From positions 1 through 44,761 of the forward strand of contig CAIRXZ010000136.1 in assembly GCA_903882645.1 (NCBI GenBank): a DNA stretch of 44,761 nt, given 5' to 3'. The notes below the pieces were generated by a model, which saw only the letters and a program-made list of their open reading frames with translations, had not been told where the DNA came from and made no database searches. A program made the translations under genes and the position numbers. The DNA comes from an uncultured Acidobacteriia bacterium (GTDB lineage Bacteria > Acidobacteriota > Terriglobia > Bryobacterales > Bryobacteraceae). Shown piece after piece: positions 16,870-24,396 of this stretch. How positions within the stretch are numbered: position 1 is the first letter of the stretch; each line of letters starts with the position of its first letter.

Positions 16870-16897
16870 ATTACCGCCAGGGTAGCCCCAGGATACG
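16870..16897 (-). promoter_or_regulatory. Shared VWFA/sigma upstream motif, copy 4
   Basis: CGTATCCTGG, seven bases, CTGGCGGTAAT on the minus strand, with the same 3' flank GGCAAG as copy 3. The ATG at 16871 overlaps the motif itself, one reason for preferring a downstream start. Confidence 0.6.
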
Positions 16898-16944
16898 GGC
16901 GCCATTCAAGGAATTTCACTGCAGGTTGCCGAAAAAGACCTCTT

Positions 16945-17031
16945 GGCCGCGGATGAACGCCGATGAACGCAGATTCGGAGAATGTAAGTGTTTTGTTTTC
17001 AATCCGCGTTCATCGGCGTTTATCTGCGGCC
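16945..17031. repeat. Inverted repeat with 30-base arms, 87 bp
   Basis: Arms begin GGCCGCGGATGAACGCCGAT and pair with three mismatches across a 27-base AT-rich loop (16975-17001). It fills most of the gap between the VWFA array and the superoxide dismutase gene and may terminate transcription of the latter. Confidence 0.8.
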
Positions 17032-17047
17032 ATTGATTCCAAGAAGT

Positions 17048-17566
17048 CTACTTCGTGATTGTGCCGCAGGCGATCCGGTCTCCGGCGTTGCCTGCCGGCT
17101 GGCTCTTCATGTCGTCCGCTTTGGCGTGAATCACCAGCGCGGTCCCGCCGTTGGCGAACACCGAGTGGTCGCCGGGGCCGAAGGTCACGCGTGGGTCGCT
17201 CACCGTAGCCTTGGCGGTTCCGTTGGCTTTGACGGTGAAGTTCGGCATGTCGCCCGCGTGCGGCCCCATCGGGTTATCCAGACCGTGCTGCTTTTGGTCC
17301 GGATTGAAGTGTCCCCCAGCCGTGGTGAAGCCGGGCGCCTCGCACTTGGCCGTCTGGTGAATGTGAATGGCGTGTTCGCCGGGCGGCAGGTTCTTGAGAT
17401 TCAGCGCGATGGTCACGCCCGCGCCGCTTTTCGCGGCGGCGACCGTGGCCGTACCCACGCTCGCTCCCTTCGCGTCCTTCAACTCAACTTTGACCGGCTT
17501 GTCCGCCGCGTAAAGCGCGGCTCCGAAAACCGCCGCGATTGCTGCTGCGATCGTCAATTTCGTCAT
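17048..17566 (-). CDS. sodC: Cu/Zn superoxide dismutase, periplasmic
   Basis: A 172-residue protein with a signal peptide ([21 protein letters not shown]) that dismutates superoxide outside the cytoplasm. Copper and zinc ligands are visible: HAIHIH (HxH), [13 protein letters not shown] and the late LVIHAKADD. Two cysteines (AKCEAPGF and RIACGT) can form the conserved disulfide. ATG 17566 is preceded by GAGGAG on the minus strand; the frame is open ten codons further upstream without a ribosome site. It lies 54 bases downstream of flxA on the same strand and may be co-transcribed with the Flx-Hdr operon, which would link superoxide defence to an oxygen-sensitive Fe-S complex (inference). Confidence 0.93.
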   Translation of the reverse strand: MTKLTIAAAIAAVFGAALYAADKPVKVELKDAKGASVGTATVAAAKSGAGVTIALNLKNLPPGEHAIHIHQTAKCEAPGFTTAGGHFNPDQKQHGLDNPMGPHAGDMPNFTVKANGTAKATVSDPRVTFGPGDHSVFANGGTALVIHAKADDMKSQPAGNAGDRIACGTITK

Positions 17567-17620
17567 TCGCTCCTCCACAGGAAATCGTCGCACAAAACAC
17601 GACGCGCGGAGAATCGAGGC

Positions 17621-18454
17621 TCAATAATCCATGGGGATTGCGCGCAATTCCTCGAAGGTGAACACCGGGCCTTCCTTGCAGACGTACACCGGCCCGGCGT
17701 TGCATCGCCCGCACTTTCCCACGCCGCACTTCATGCGGTTTTCGAGGCTCGTGTAGACGTTGCTCATGGCGCCGCCCATGCGCTCCAGCACCGGGATGGT
17801 GTTCTTGATCATGATGGGCGGTCCGATCACCAGGGCGATGGCGTTCTTGGCGGGGACATCGGCCCGTTCGAAAACCGTCGGAACGAAGCCAATTTCGCCC
17901 GTCCAATCCGGCGTCTGGCCGCCCGGATCGACGCACCGGATCACCCGCACCCGCGGATGCCGCGCCCACTCGTCCAGTTCGTCCACAAAAACCAGGTCGC
18001 CGACCGTACGGGCGCCGTACACAATCGTGATGTCGCCGTAGTCCGCGCGGTTCTCCAGCGCGTACCAGATGGCGCAGCGGATCGGCGGCATGGCGATCCC
18101 GCCGCCCAGGAAGATCAGGTCCTTTCCGCGCCACGCCTCCATCGGGTAGCCATTGCCGTACGGCCCGCGGAAGCCGACGGTGTCGCCCTCCTCGGCGTCC
18201 CACAGCGCCTCGGTGACCCGCCCCACTTTGCGGAAGCAGAACTCGATGGAACCCTTCCAGTTGGAGCTGGAGCAGATATTGAACGTGGCTTCCCCCGCGC
18301 CGAATGCCGAGAAGATGCCGAACTGGCCGACGCGGAAATCGAAGCTGCCGGCGCGGTTCGGGTCCTGGAAGCGCAACTTCACCGATTTCACGTCCGGCGT
18401 GTGCTGCCGCACGCCCGCGATTTCCATGAGGTCGGGCTGGTAGATGTTATCCAT
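17621..18454 (-). CDS. FAD/NAD(P)-binding oxidoreductase subunit, FlxA/AsrB-like
   Basis: A 277-residue member of the ferredoxin-NADP reductase superfamily, as in sulfite reductase subunit B and FlxA. An N-terminal FAD-binding barrel (RVGQFGIFSAFGAGEATFNICS, about residues 41-62) precedes an NAD-binding domain (DLIFLGGGIAMPPIRCAIWY). The C-terminus carries the four cysteines of a 2Fe-2S cluster (CGVGKCGRCNAGPVYVC, about residues 243-259). Its ATG overlaps the stop of the upstream Fe-S gene by eight bases. In the Flx-Hdr model this subunit exchanges electrons with NAD(H) and passes them to the Hdr part. Assignment rests on domain layout plus neighbourhood; AsrB in isolation would look similar. 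Confidence 0.83.
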   Translation of the reverse strand: MDNIYQPDLMEIAGVRQHTPDVKSVKLRFQDPNRAGSFDFRVGQFGIFSAFGAGEATFNICSSSNWKGSIEFCFRKVGRVTEALWDAEEGDTVGFRGPYGNGYPMEAWRGKDLIFLGGGIAMPPIRCAIWYALENRADYGDITIVYGARTVGDLVFVDELDEWARHPRVRVIRCVDPGGQTPDWTGEIGFVPTVFERADVPAKNAIALVIGPPIMIKNTIPVLERMGGAMSNVYTSLENRMKCGVGKCGRCNAGPVYVCKEGPVFTFEELRAIPMDY

Positions 18455-19448
18455 TGCCAATCTCCGTCGCGGCCGGGAGCACGCCCAGCCCAACCGGGCA
18501 GTTGCGCGAGCAGTTGCCGCAACCCGTACAGAGGACCTCGCCGAATTTGTCGGGATACATGACGAATTTGTGATAGATCCGCTGCCGCTGCCGGGCGCCC
18601 TGGTTGGCGCGCGGATTGTGCCCGCTCGCGTGCAGCGTGAACATGGGGAACTGGCAGGCGTCCCAGTTGCGGGCGCGGACTCCTTCGCGGCCGTTGCCTT
18701 CGTCCACCATGTCGAAGCAGTGGCACGCCGGGCAGGTAAAGGTGCAGGCGCCGCAGCCCAGACAGGCCAGCGCGCGCTCCGCCCAGTACGGGTCTTCGAA
18801 ATGTTCCTTGGCGAACGCGGCGACCTGCGCGGAGTCGAAACGTCGCGGCGGCGTATTGGCTCCGCTGGTCTGCGCGGTGGGGCAGGCGGTTTCGCCTGCC
18901 AATCCGCCGAGCAGTATCCGTCCCTTTTCCGATATGGCCCGCACTTCGTACCCGCCGTCGCGCTCGTGGAGCAGCGCGTCGGAGCCGCGCTCGGCCTCGG
19001 GGCCAAGCCCGACGCTCGTGCAGAAGCACTGGTCGTCGTGCGCCGCGCAGGCCATCGTAATCACGGTGGTGGCGGCGCGGCGGCGATTGTAGAATTCGTC
19101 GCGGTAGTCCCAGTTGAAGACCTTGTCGAGCGCCGCCAGCGCAGCCGCGTCGCAGGGGTGCGCGCCGATCGCGATCTGCTCGGGGATCTCCGCGGCCAGA
19201 TCCACCAACTCCACCCGGTTCTTAAGAATGCGATACCCGTAGAGGGCTTCGTGCCGCGGGAACACCAGTTCCTTGATGGAATTCGCCGGACGGATCCAGC
19301 CATCGAGTAGCAGCGCCTCGGCCGAGTCGAGCGGTGCGTACAATTCGAGGCCCGCCTTTACGCGCACCGGTCCGAATACCTTCTTGCCCGCCGCCAGCCA
19401 CTCCGCCACCAGCTTACGCAGGTCCTCCCGCGAAATCCGCGCGCTCAT
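18447..19448 (-). CDS. 4Fe-4S electron-transfer subunit, FlxB/AsrA-like
   Basis: A 333-residue protein. The N-terminal two-thirds resemble sulfite reductase subunit A (ELVFPRHEALYGYRI, IAIGAHPCDAAALAALD, TTVITMACAAHDDQCFC). The C-terminal part carries two 4Fe-4S sites (CLGCGACTFTCPACHC and CTGCGNCSRNCPVG). AGGAGGAG precedes ATG 19448, which overlaps the previous stop as ATGA. No sulfite reductase subunit C (sirohaem) is nearby, so an Flx-type electron-transfer role fits better than sulfite reduction. A peptide GGLAGETACPTAQ in the middle is encoded by a palindromic repeat arm (18877-18900) inserted in frame. Confidence 0.8.
   Translation of the reverse strand: MSARISREDLRKLVAEWLAAGKKVFGPVRVKAGLELYAPLDSAEALLLDGWIRPANSIKELVFPRHEALYGYRILKNRVELVDLAAEIPEQIAIGAHPCDAAALAALDKVFNWDYRDEFYNRRRAATTVITMACAAHDDQCFCTSVGLGPEAERGSDALLHERDGGYEVRAISEKGRILLGGLAGETACPTAQTSGANTPPRRFDSAQVAAFAKEHFEDPYWAERALACLGCGACTFTCPACHCFDMVDEGNGREGVRARNWDACQFPMFTLHASGHNPRANQGARQRQRIYHKFVMYPDKFGEVLCTGCGNCSRNCPVGLGVLPAATEIGNG
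18877..18900. repeat. In-frame palindromic repeat inside flxB-like gene
   Basis: GTGG, then GGCAGGCGGTTTCGCCTGCC. The last 20 bases form a hairpin with GGCAGGCG and CGCCTGCC arms. It encodes AGETACPT without breaking the frame and matches the repeat arm at 20263-20333. Confidence 0.75.
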
Positions 19449-20782
19449 CGGATGAACTCCTCCTTGTCCTGGAGCGAATAGGCTCCGATCGGAGGCTCGG
19501 CCGCCGGGTCCATGCCCGCGCGGTACCCGAACTGCGTCTCGGCGGCGCGCGCCAGGGTCAGGTTGAGCAGCCGCAGATCGATGCCCGCCGGACACGCGCG
19601 CGTACACTCGTCGCATCCCACGCAGCGCCCGGCCAGGTGCATCGCGCGCGCGATGTGCCAGGCGAAATTGCCCTTGCGGTGCGGCGACGTATCGATGGCC
19701 TGCGGCCGGTTCTTATCGGCGATGCAGCGCTCGCAGTAGCACATCGGGCAGACTTGACGGCAGGCGTAGCACTTCAGGCAGCGGTCGAACTCCGCGCTCC
19801 AGAACGCCAGCCGCTCTTCGGGAGTCTTGGCGAGGATGGCCTCCACCGCGGCGTAGCGCGCGGCCGGTTTCCCGCCCTGCCCGCCCGCCTTGCCCACGCG
19901 CTCGTCGGCGAATCGCGGCTCGTGGGTATCGCAAGCCGCGCATTTCTCCTGCCCCATTCCGTCGCAGGCCATGCCGATCACGCGCACATCTTCGCGCCGG
20001 ATTTGCGATTCCTTCTCCAGCACCACCAGCGACCGCTCGTCGCACCCCTTCACCACAACGGCGGGCTTTCCGAGCGCGCGGACTTCCTTGCGCTTCAGGT
20101 AAGTGGTGAGATTGGCCTGGCAGCCTTCGTTCCAGACCAGCCGCTCGACGTCGGCGGCCTTGGTGACGAAGACCGGGCCGGCGGCGCCGTATCCGATCAC
20201 AACCTTGACGTCGCCCGCGCCCAGCAGCCGCCGCGCGAGGTCGCGAAGTTCCTGTTCGGCCAGTGGGGCAGGCGCCTGCAAGGCAGGGGCCGGGCCTGCC
20301 CGGCCCGTGGCAGGCGAAACCGCCTGCCCCACCAAACCTCCCCGGTGATCGATCTCTGCCTTGGCCTCATACGCTCGCCACGGCCCCAGCGCCCGCGTCT
20401 GTTCCGTAATCTCGCTGATCACATGCTGGAACTTGCGCCCCTCGGCCGCGCTGATCCACGTAAAGTGTATCCGCCGCATGTCGAAACCCAGCACATCCAG
20501 CAGCTCGCGGAACAGCATCCAGCGCCGCCGCGCGTGATAGTTGCCCGCGTTGTAATGGCAATCTCCCGGATGGCAGCCGGAGACCAGCACCGCGTCCGCG
20601 CCGCCTTCCACCGCCTTCACCACCAGGTTGGTATCGATGCGGCCGGTGCAGGGCAGCCGCAGAATGCGCACGTTCGGCGGGTACTCCAGGCGCGACGTGC
20701 CGGCCAGGTCCGCACCCAGGTAGGTACACCAGTTGCAGACGAAGGCGACGATCTTGGGCTCGAACCCGTTGCTCCCGCTCAT
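19445..20782 (-). CDS. MvhD/FlxD domain fused to a 4Fe-4S (FlxC-like) domain
   Basis: A 445-residue fusion. Residues about 9-135 match MvhD/FlxD, the 2Fe-2S subunit that joins an electron donor to HdrA (FVCNWCTYLGADLAG, LPCTGRID, SGCHPGDCHYNAGN). The middle part (VKVVIGYGAAGPVFVTKAADVERLVW, AVVVKGCDERSLVVL) resembles coenzyme-F420 hydrogenase or formate dehydrogenase beta-type subunits. The C-terminal part has a cysteine-rich run (CLKCYACRQVCPMCYCERC) and a second 4Fe-4S site (CVGCDECTRACPAG). ATG 20782 overlaps the hdrA stop as ATGA. A repeat-encoded peptide (VGQAVSPATGRAGPAPA) forms an in-frame linker between the first two parts. Fe-S content suggests FlxD and FlxC functions are merged here (inference). 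Confidence 0.82.
   Translation of the reverse strand: MSGSNGFEPKIVAFVCNWCTYLGADLAGTSRLEYPPNVRILRLPCTGRIDTNLVVKAVEGGADAVLVSGCHPGDCHYNAGNYHARRRWMLFRELLDVLGFDMRRIHFTWISAAEGRKFQHVISEITEQTRALGPWRAYEAKAEIDHRGGLVGQAVSPATGRAGPAPALQAPAPLAEQELRDLARRLLGAGDVKVVIGYGAAGPVFVTKAADVERLVWNEGCQANLTTYLKRKEVRALGKPAVVVKGCDERSLVVLEKESQIRREDVRVIGMACDGMGQEKCAACDTHEPRFADERVGKAGGQGGKPAARYAAVEAILAKTPEERLAFWSAEFDRCLKCYACRQVCPMCYCERCIADKNRPQAIDTSPHRKGNFAWHIARAMHLAGRCVGCDECTRACPAGIDLRLLNLTLARAAETQFGYRAGMDPAAEPPIGAYSLQDKEEFIR
20263..20333. repeat. In-frame palindromic element inside flxD-like gene, 71 bp
   Basis: Arms GTGGGGCAGGCG and CGCCTGCCCCAC are perfect; a second hairpin (GGCCGGGCCTGCCCGGCC) lies inside. It encodes VGQAVSPATGRAGPAP within the open frame, at the boundary between the MvhD domain and the following domain. 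Confidence 0.8.
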
Positions 20783-22779
20783 GCCAGCGCCTCCACCATG
20801 GCGTAGACTTCTTCCTCGGTGAACCCTTCGCTGTCGGCGCTCTTCGAAGGACACACGGACACGCACGTGCCGCAGCCCATGCACAGCCCCTGGTTCACGC
20901 GCGCGGCGCGCTTGATCAAGTCGCCGTTGCGCGCGCGAAGCTCCACGCGCTCGATGGCGTGGTACGGGCAGGTCCGCTCGCACGCGAAGCACGCGGCGCA
21001 CGTTTGTTCGTCGATGCGCGCGATCTCCGGCTCGCGGGTAAGCTCGCTGGCGGAGAAACTGATCATCACCTTGCTGGCCGCCGCCGAGGCCTGCGCCACC
21101 GATTCGGGAATGTCCTTGGGCGCCTGGCACGCGCCGCACACGTATACGCCCGCGGTGTTGGTCTCCACGGGCCGCAGCTTGGGATGCGATTCCATCAGGA
21201 AGCCGAACTCGTCGCACCCGATGTTCAGCTTCTGCGCGAGCCGCTCGACGCCGTCGGCCGGGCGCATGGCCGACGCCAGCACAACCAGGTCGGTCTCCAC
21301 GGTCACCGGAACTCCCGCCAGCGTGTCGGCGCCGCGCACGATCAGCTTGCCGTTCTCTTCCGTTATCTTCGAAACGCGCCCGCGGTAGTATTTGGCGCCA
21401 TCCTTCTCGATGGCGCGGCGCACGAATTCGTCGTAGCCCTTGCCGCCGGCGCGAATGTCCATGTAGAAGACGTGCGCTTCGCCGCTATGCACTTTGTGCT
21501 TGTAGAGCATGGTGTGCTTGGCGGTGTACATGCAGCAGATCTTGGAACAATAGGGCAGGCCCTTGGCGTTATCGCGCGATCCCACGCAGGCGATGAAGAC
21601 CACGCTTTGCGGGATCTTGCCGTCGGACGGGCGCTTGAGCTCTCCGTTGGTCGGCCCGGAGGCGGAGATCAGCCGCTCGAACTGGAGCGAATCGATCACG
21701 TCCTTGTACTTGCCGTATCCATACTCGCCGTAGCCTGTCGTCTTGGCCGATGGCTGCTCGCGGCCGATGCTGTACAGCTTGTAGCCGGTGGCCACCACGA
21801 TGGCGCCCACGCGCTCGGTCGCCAGCTCGTCCTGGTCTTTGAAATTGATGGCGCCGGGCGCGCACTTCTTCTCGCACAGGCCGCAGCCGTTGCGCACGAT
21901 CTTGGCGCAGACTTTCTTATCGATCACCGGCCGCGCCGGAACGGCCTGCGGGAACGGCATGAAGATGGCCGGCCGCATGCCCATTCCGAAGTCGAACTCG
22001 CTCGGGTTCCGTTTCAGCGGGCAGATCTTCTGGCACTCGCCGCACCCCGTGCACTTGGCCATGTCCACGTAGCGCGTCTTCTTGCGGATGGTCGCTTCGA
22101 AGTTGCCCACGAAGCCGCTCACGCTCTCCAATTCCGAATAGGTGTACAGCTTGATGCGCGGGTGCTGCCCCGCCTCCACCATACGCGGCGTCAGAATGCA
22201 CTGCGAGCAATCGAGCGTGGGGAATGTTTCCGAAAGCCCCGCCATCTTGCCGCCGATGGAGGGCTCGCGCTCCACCAGCACCACTTCGTAGCCGGCGTCC
22301 GCGATATCGAGCGCCGCCTGGATGCCCGCGACCCCGCCCCCGATCACCATCGCGCGGCGCGTCATGGGAACGCGGATCGGCGAGAGCGCATGGTTGTAGC
22401 GCACCTTGGCCACCGCTGTGCGTACGATCCCGATGGCCTTCTCCGTGGCGCGGTCCTTGTCGTGGTGGACCCAACTGCACTGCTCGCGGATGTTCGCCAT
22501 CTCGAGGCGATAAGGATTGAGCCCGGCCGCGGCCGCCGCGCGGCGGAAGGTCTTCAGGTGCATGTGCGGGGAGCACGACGCCACCACCACGGCGTCGAGT
22601 CTTTCCGAGGCGATTTTCTCCCGGATCATCGCCTGTCCGGGATCGGCGCACATGTACTTGTAGTTTTGCGCGCACCGCACGCCCGGCATCTCGCCGCAGG
22701 CCTCGGCCACCTGGTCCACATCCACGGTCCGGGCGATGTTTTCTCCACACCAGCACACGAAAACGCCGATTCGAGACAT
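20779..22779 (-). CDS. hdrA: Heterodisulfide reductase subunit A-like flavoprotein
   Basis: A 666-residue flavin subunit, the presumed bifurcation centre. An N-terminal domain (CWCGENI, VVASCSPHMH) is followed by an FAD-binding fold (VIGGGVAGIQAALDIADAGYEVVLVE, about residues 145-170) and the HdrA cysteine motif DCSQCILTPRM. Mid-protein ferredoxin sites read CTGCGECQKICP and CGLCEKKC. The C-terminus carries two 4Fe-4S motifs (CAACFACERTCP and CMGCGTCVSVCP). Length matches the classical HdrA family. It lies between hdrB (four-base gap) and the MvhD-type fusion gene (ATGA overlap). No methanogenesis gene is present; the complex more likely couples NADH and ferredoxin to a disulfide (inference from Flx-Hdr systems). 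Confidence 0.93.
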   Translation of the reverse strand: MSRIGVFVCWCGENIARTVDVDQVAEACGEMPGVRCAQNYKYMCADPGQAMIREKIASERLDAVVVASCSPHMHLKTFRRAAAAAGLNPYRLEMANIREQCSWVHHDKDRATEKAIGIVRTAVAKVRYNHALSPIRVPMTRRAMVIGGGVAGIQAALDIADAGYEVVLVEREPSIGGKMAGLSETFPTLDCSQCILTPRMVEAGQHPRIKLYTYSELESVSGFVGNFEATIRKKTRYVDMAKCTGCGECQKICPLKRNPSEFDFGMGMRPAIFMPFPQAVPARPVIDKKVCAKIVRNGCGLCEKKCAPGAINFKDQDELATERVGAIVVATGYKLYSIGREQPSAKTTGYGEYGYGKYKDVIDSLQFERLISASGPTNGELKRPSDGKIPQSVVFIACVGSRDNAKGLPYCSKICCMYTAKHTMLYKHKVHSGEAHVFYMDIRAGGKGYDEFVRRAIEKDGAKYYRGRVSKITEENGKLIVRGADTLAGVPVTVETDLVVLASAMRPADGVERLAQKLNIGCDEFGFLMESHPKLRPVETNTAGVYVCGACQAPKDIPESVAQASAAASKVMISFSASELTREPEIARIDEQTCAACFACERTCPYHAIERVELRARNGDLIKRAARVNQGLCMGCGTCVSVCPSKSADSEGFTEEEVYAMVEALA

Positions 22780-22783
22780 CCCG

Positions 22784-23632
22784 TTATGCCTCCCTGGCCA
22801 GCACGAAGTGCCGGTCGGCGCCCAGTTCGCTCGCGCTGAGTCCCAACGCCATCCCCACCACGTCGGTCAGGTAGTAGACCGGAAGGTCGTACCGCGCGCC
22901 GGAGTATTCTTGAATCGCGGCTTGTTTCATATCCAGGTTGACGTGGCACATGGGACACGCCGCCACCAGGCAGTTCGCTCCGTGAGCGGCGGCGTTGGCC
23001 AGGATCTTGCCCGAAAGTTCCAGCACGGTCTCGGGGCTCGCCATGGTCATCCCCGCGCCGCAGCACTCGGTCTTGTAATTCCAGTCCACAGGCTTGGCGC
23101 CCAACGCGGCCACCACCGCCTCCATGGATTGCGGCTGCTCCGCGTCGTCGAAGCCCACCACCGCGGGAGGCCTCACCAGCAGGCACCCGTAATAGCAAGC
23201 CGGCTTCAGGTCTTTGAGCGGCTTGGTGACGGCGTCCGAGAGGGCTTTCAGCCCCACTCGCTCGAACACCTGGATGATGTTCAGCACCCGCGGGCCGTCA
23301 TTCACCTCAGCCTCGACGATGGAGGAGATCTCGCTGCGCAGCGCCGCGTCCGAAGCCAGCGCCTGCCCGGCGCGCAACAACTGCCCGGAGCACATGGGAC
23401 ACGGCGCCAGCATCTCGGCGCAGCCTTGCCGCTGGGCCAGCGCCAGGTTGCGCGCCGGCAGCGCAATCGCGAGCTTGTGATTCAGCGAGTGCGCCGCAGT
23501 GGCGCCGCAACAGATCCAGTCGTCGATTTCCTCGAGCTTGATTCCCAGCGCTCCCAGGCACGCGCGGATGGACTGCTCGTAATCGTCCGACGAGCCGTGC
23601 AGCGCGCAGCCGGGATAGTATCCGAAGTTCAT
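22784..23632 (-). CDS. hdrB: Heterodisulfide reductase subunit B-like protein
   Basis: A 282-residue protein with both CCG domains that bind the non-cubane 4Fe-4S clusters for disulfide reduction: CCGATAAHSLN with CPMC (residues about 41-82), and CCGAGMTMASPETV with CPMC (about 190-230). The PGCALHGSSDDYEQS opening is typical. ATG 23632 overlaps the hdrC stop as ATGA; hdrA begins four bases after its stop. In methanogens this subunit reduces CoM-S-S-CoB; here the disulfide substrate is unknown, possibly a DsrC-like protein, but no dsrC is seen in the window. Confidence 0.93.
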   Translation of the reverse strand: MNFGYYPGCALHGSSDDYEQSIRACLGALGIKLEEIDDWICCGATAAHSLNHKLAIALPARNLALAQRQGCAEMLAPCPMCSGQLLRAGQALASDAALRSEISSIVEAEVNDGPRVLNIIQVFERVGLKALSDAVTKPLKDLKPACYYGCLLVRPPAVVGFDDAEQPQSMEAVVAALGAKPVDWNYKTECCGAGMTMASPETVLELSGKILANAAAHGANCLVAACPMCHVNLDMKQAAIQEYSGARYDLPVYYLTDVVGMALGLSASELGADRHFVLAREA

Positions 23633-24189
23633 GCCGCCCCTCCCGCGCCGGCGCGCTCGAAGATCCGTTCCACCACCGCGCGGTCGCGCACCTTCTCGCC
23701 GGTCAGGTGGAGCTTGCGGCGTTTGTGCAGTTGCCCCGCCAGTCCCGCGTCGCGGAACAGGAACGCCAGGCTGCGGCTCTTGAGAAAAACTTCGCCCTTG
23801 AACCTGGCGATCAAATCGATCTCATTCAGCCGCCCGTAGCGCCGGATGTTCTCGAGAAAGGCCCGCTGGAACACCATCACCGCGCGCCCGGCCGGAGAGG
23901 CCGCGCCGCGCTCGAAAGCGAGCTGCCGCAGAGCGTCCATCACCCCGGCGCAATCCACCAACTTGGGGCAGCGCGCCGAGCAGGTCTGGCAGGAGACGCA
24001 CTGCCAGATGGATTCCACCCGCATGGCTGCGTCCCACTGGCCGAGCTGGACCAGCCGGACGACCTTAGTTGGCGGCGCGTCCATGCGCCCGGCCATGGGA
24101 CAGCCCGCCGTGCACTTCCCGCATTGATAGCACTCGGAGACCAGGCTTGCCAGTGCGGCCCCTGGAGAAGACGAACTTTCCCGTGGCAT
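23629..24189 (-). CDS. hdrC: Heterodisulfide reductase subunit C-like ferredoxin
   Basis: A 186-residue cytoplasmic electron carrier and first gene of the operon. Two 4Fe-4S motifs, CYQCGKCTAGCP and CVSCQTCSARCP (residues about 20-75), are followed by a helical part (FERGAASPAGRAVMVFQRAFLENIRRYGR) as in soluble HdrC. It passes electrons between HdrA and HdrB. The length is usual for soluble HdrC and there is no membrane helix. The 207-base gap upstream should carry the operon promoter; I could not pick a convincing box. Confidence 0.92.
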   Translation of the reverse strand: MPRESSSSPGAALASLVSECYQCGKCTAGCPMAGRMDAPPTKVVRLVQLGQWDAAMRVESIWQCVSCQTCSARCPKLVDCAGVMDALRQLAFERGAASPAGRAVMVFQRAFLENIRRYGRLNEIDLIARFKGEVFLKSRSLAFLFRDAGLAGQLHKRRKLHLTGEKVRDRAVVERIFERAGAGGAA

Positions 24190-24273
24190 GGCGAAGGATG
24201 AGCGGCGCGTTTCGCGTAAACCGGAATTGTCTAGTATCGGACACTTTTATCTTAACTCCATTGCGCGCGCGCC

Positions 24274-24297
24274 GGGGCGGCCCTTCCGGGCTGCCCC
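24274..24297. terminator. GC hairpin, possible terminator downstream of the antiporter gene
   Basis: GGGGCGGCCC, TTCC, GGGCTGCCCC forms a ten-pair stem with one G-T-type mismatch position. It lies in the gap 24190-24396, downstream of the antiporter stop and upstream of hdrC on the same strand. It lacks a T-run. Nothing else in this gap is recognisable. Confidence 0.4.
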
Positions 24298-24396
24298 AGG
24301 CCTCTGGCGCCGCGCCTACCGCCACTCTCTTACCGGCCCAACCCTCCGGCCAGGATCCGATCGGCGGCGGCCGCCGCGGGAGCGGCTGTACGCCGC

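Noticed and set aside
18455-19006. Upstream extension of the flxA frame over flxB
   Set aside because: Overlaps flxB completely and loses homology before MDNIYQPD; the FAD domain begins at 18454.
17621-19448. Anaerobic sulfite reductase asrABC
   Set aside because: AsrA- and AsrB-like subunits are present but no sirohaem AsrC; the linked hdrABC and MvhD domain favour Flx-Hdr.
20959-22839. 626-codon open frame antisense to hdrA
   Set aside because: hdrA has complete cofactor motifs; the antisense frame shows none.
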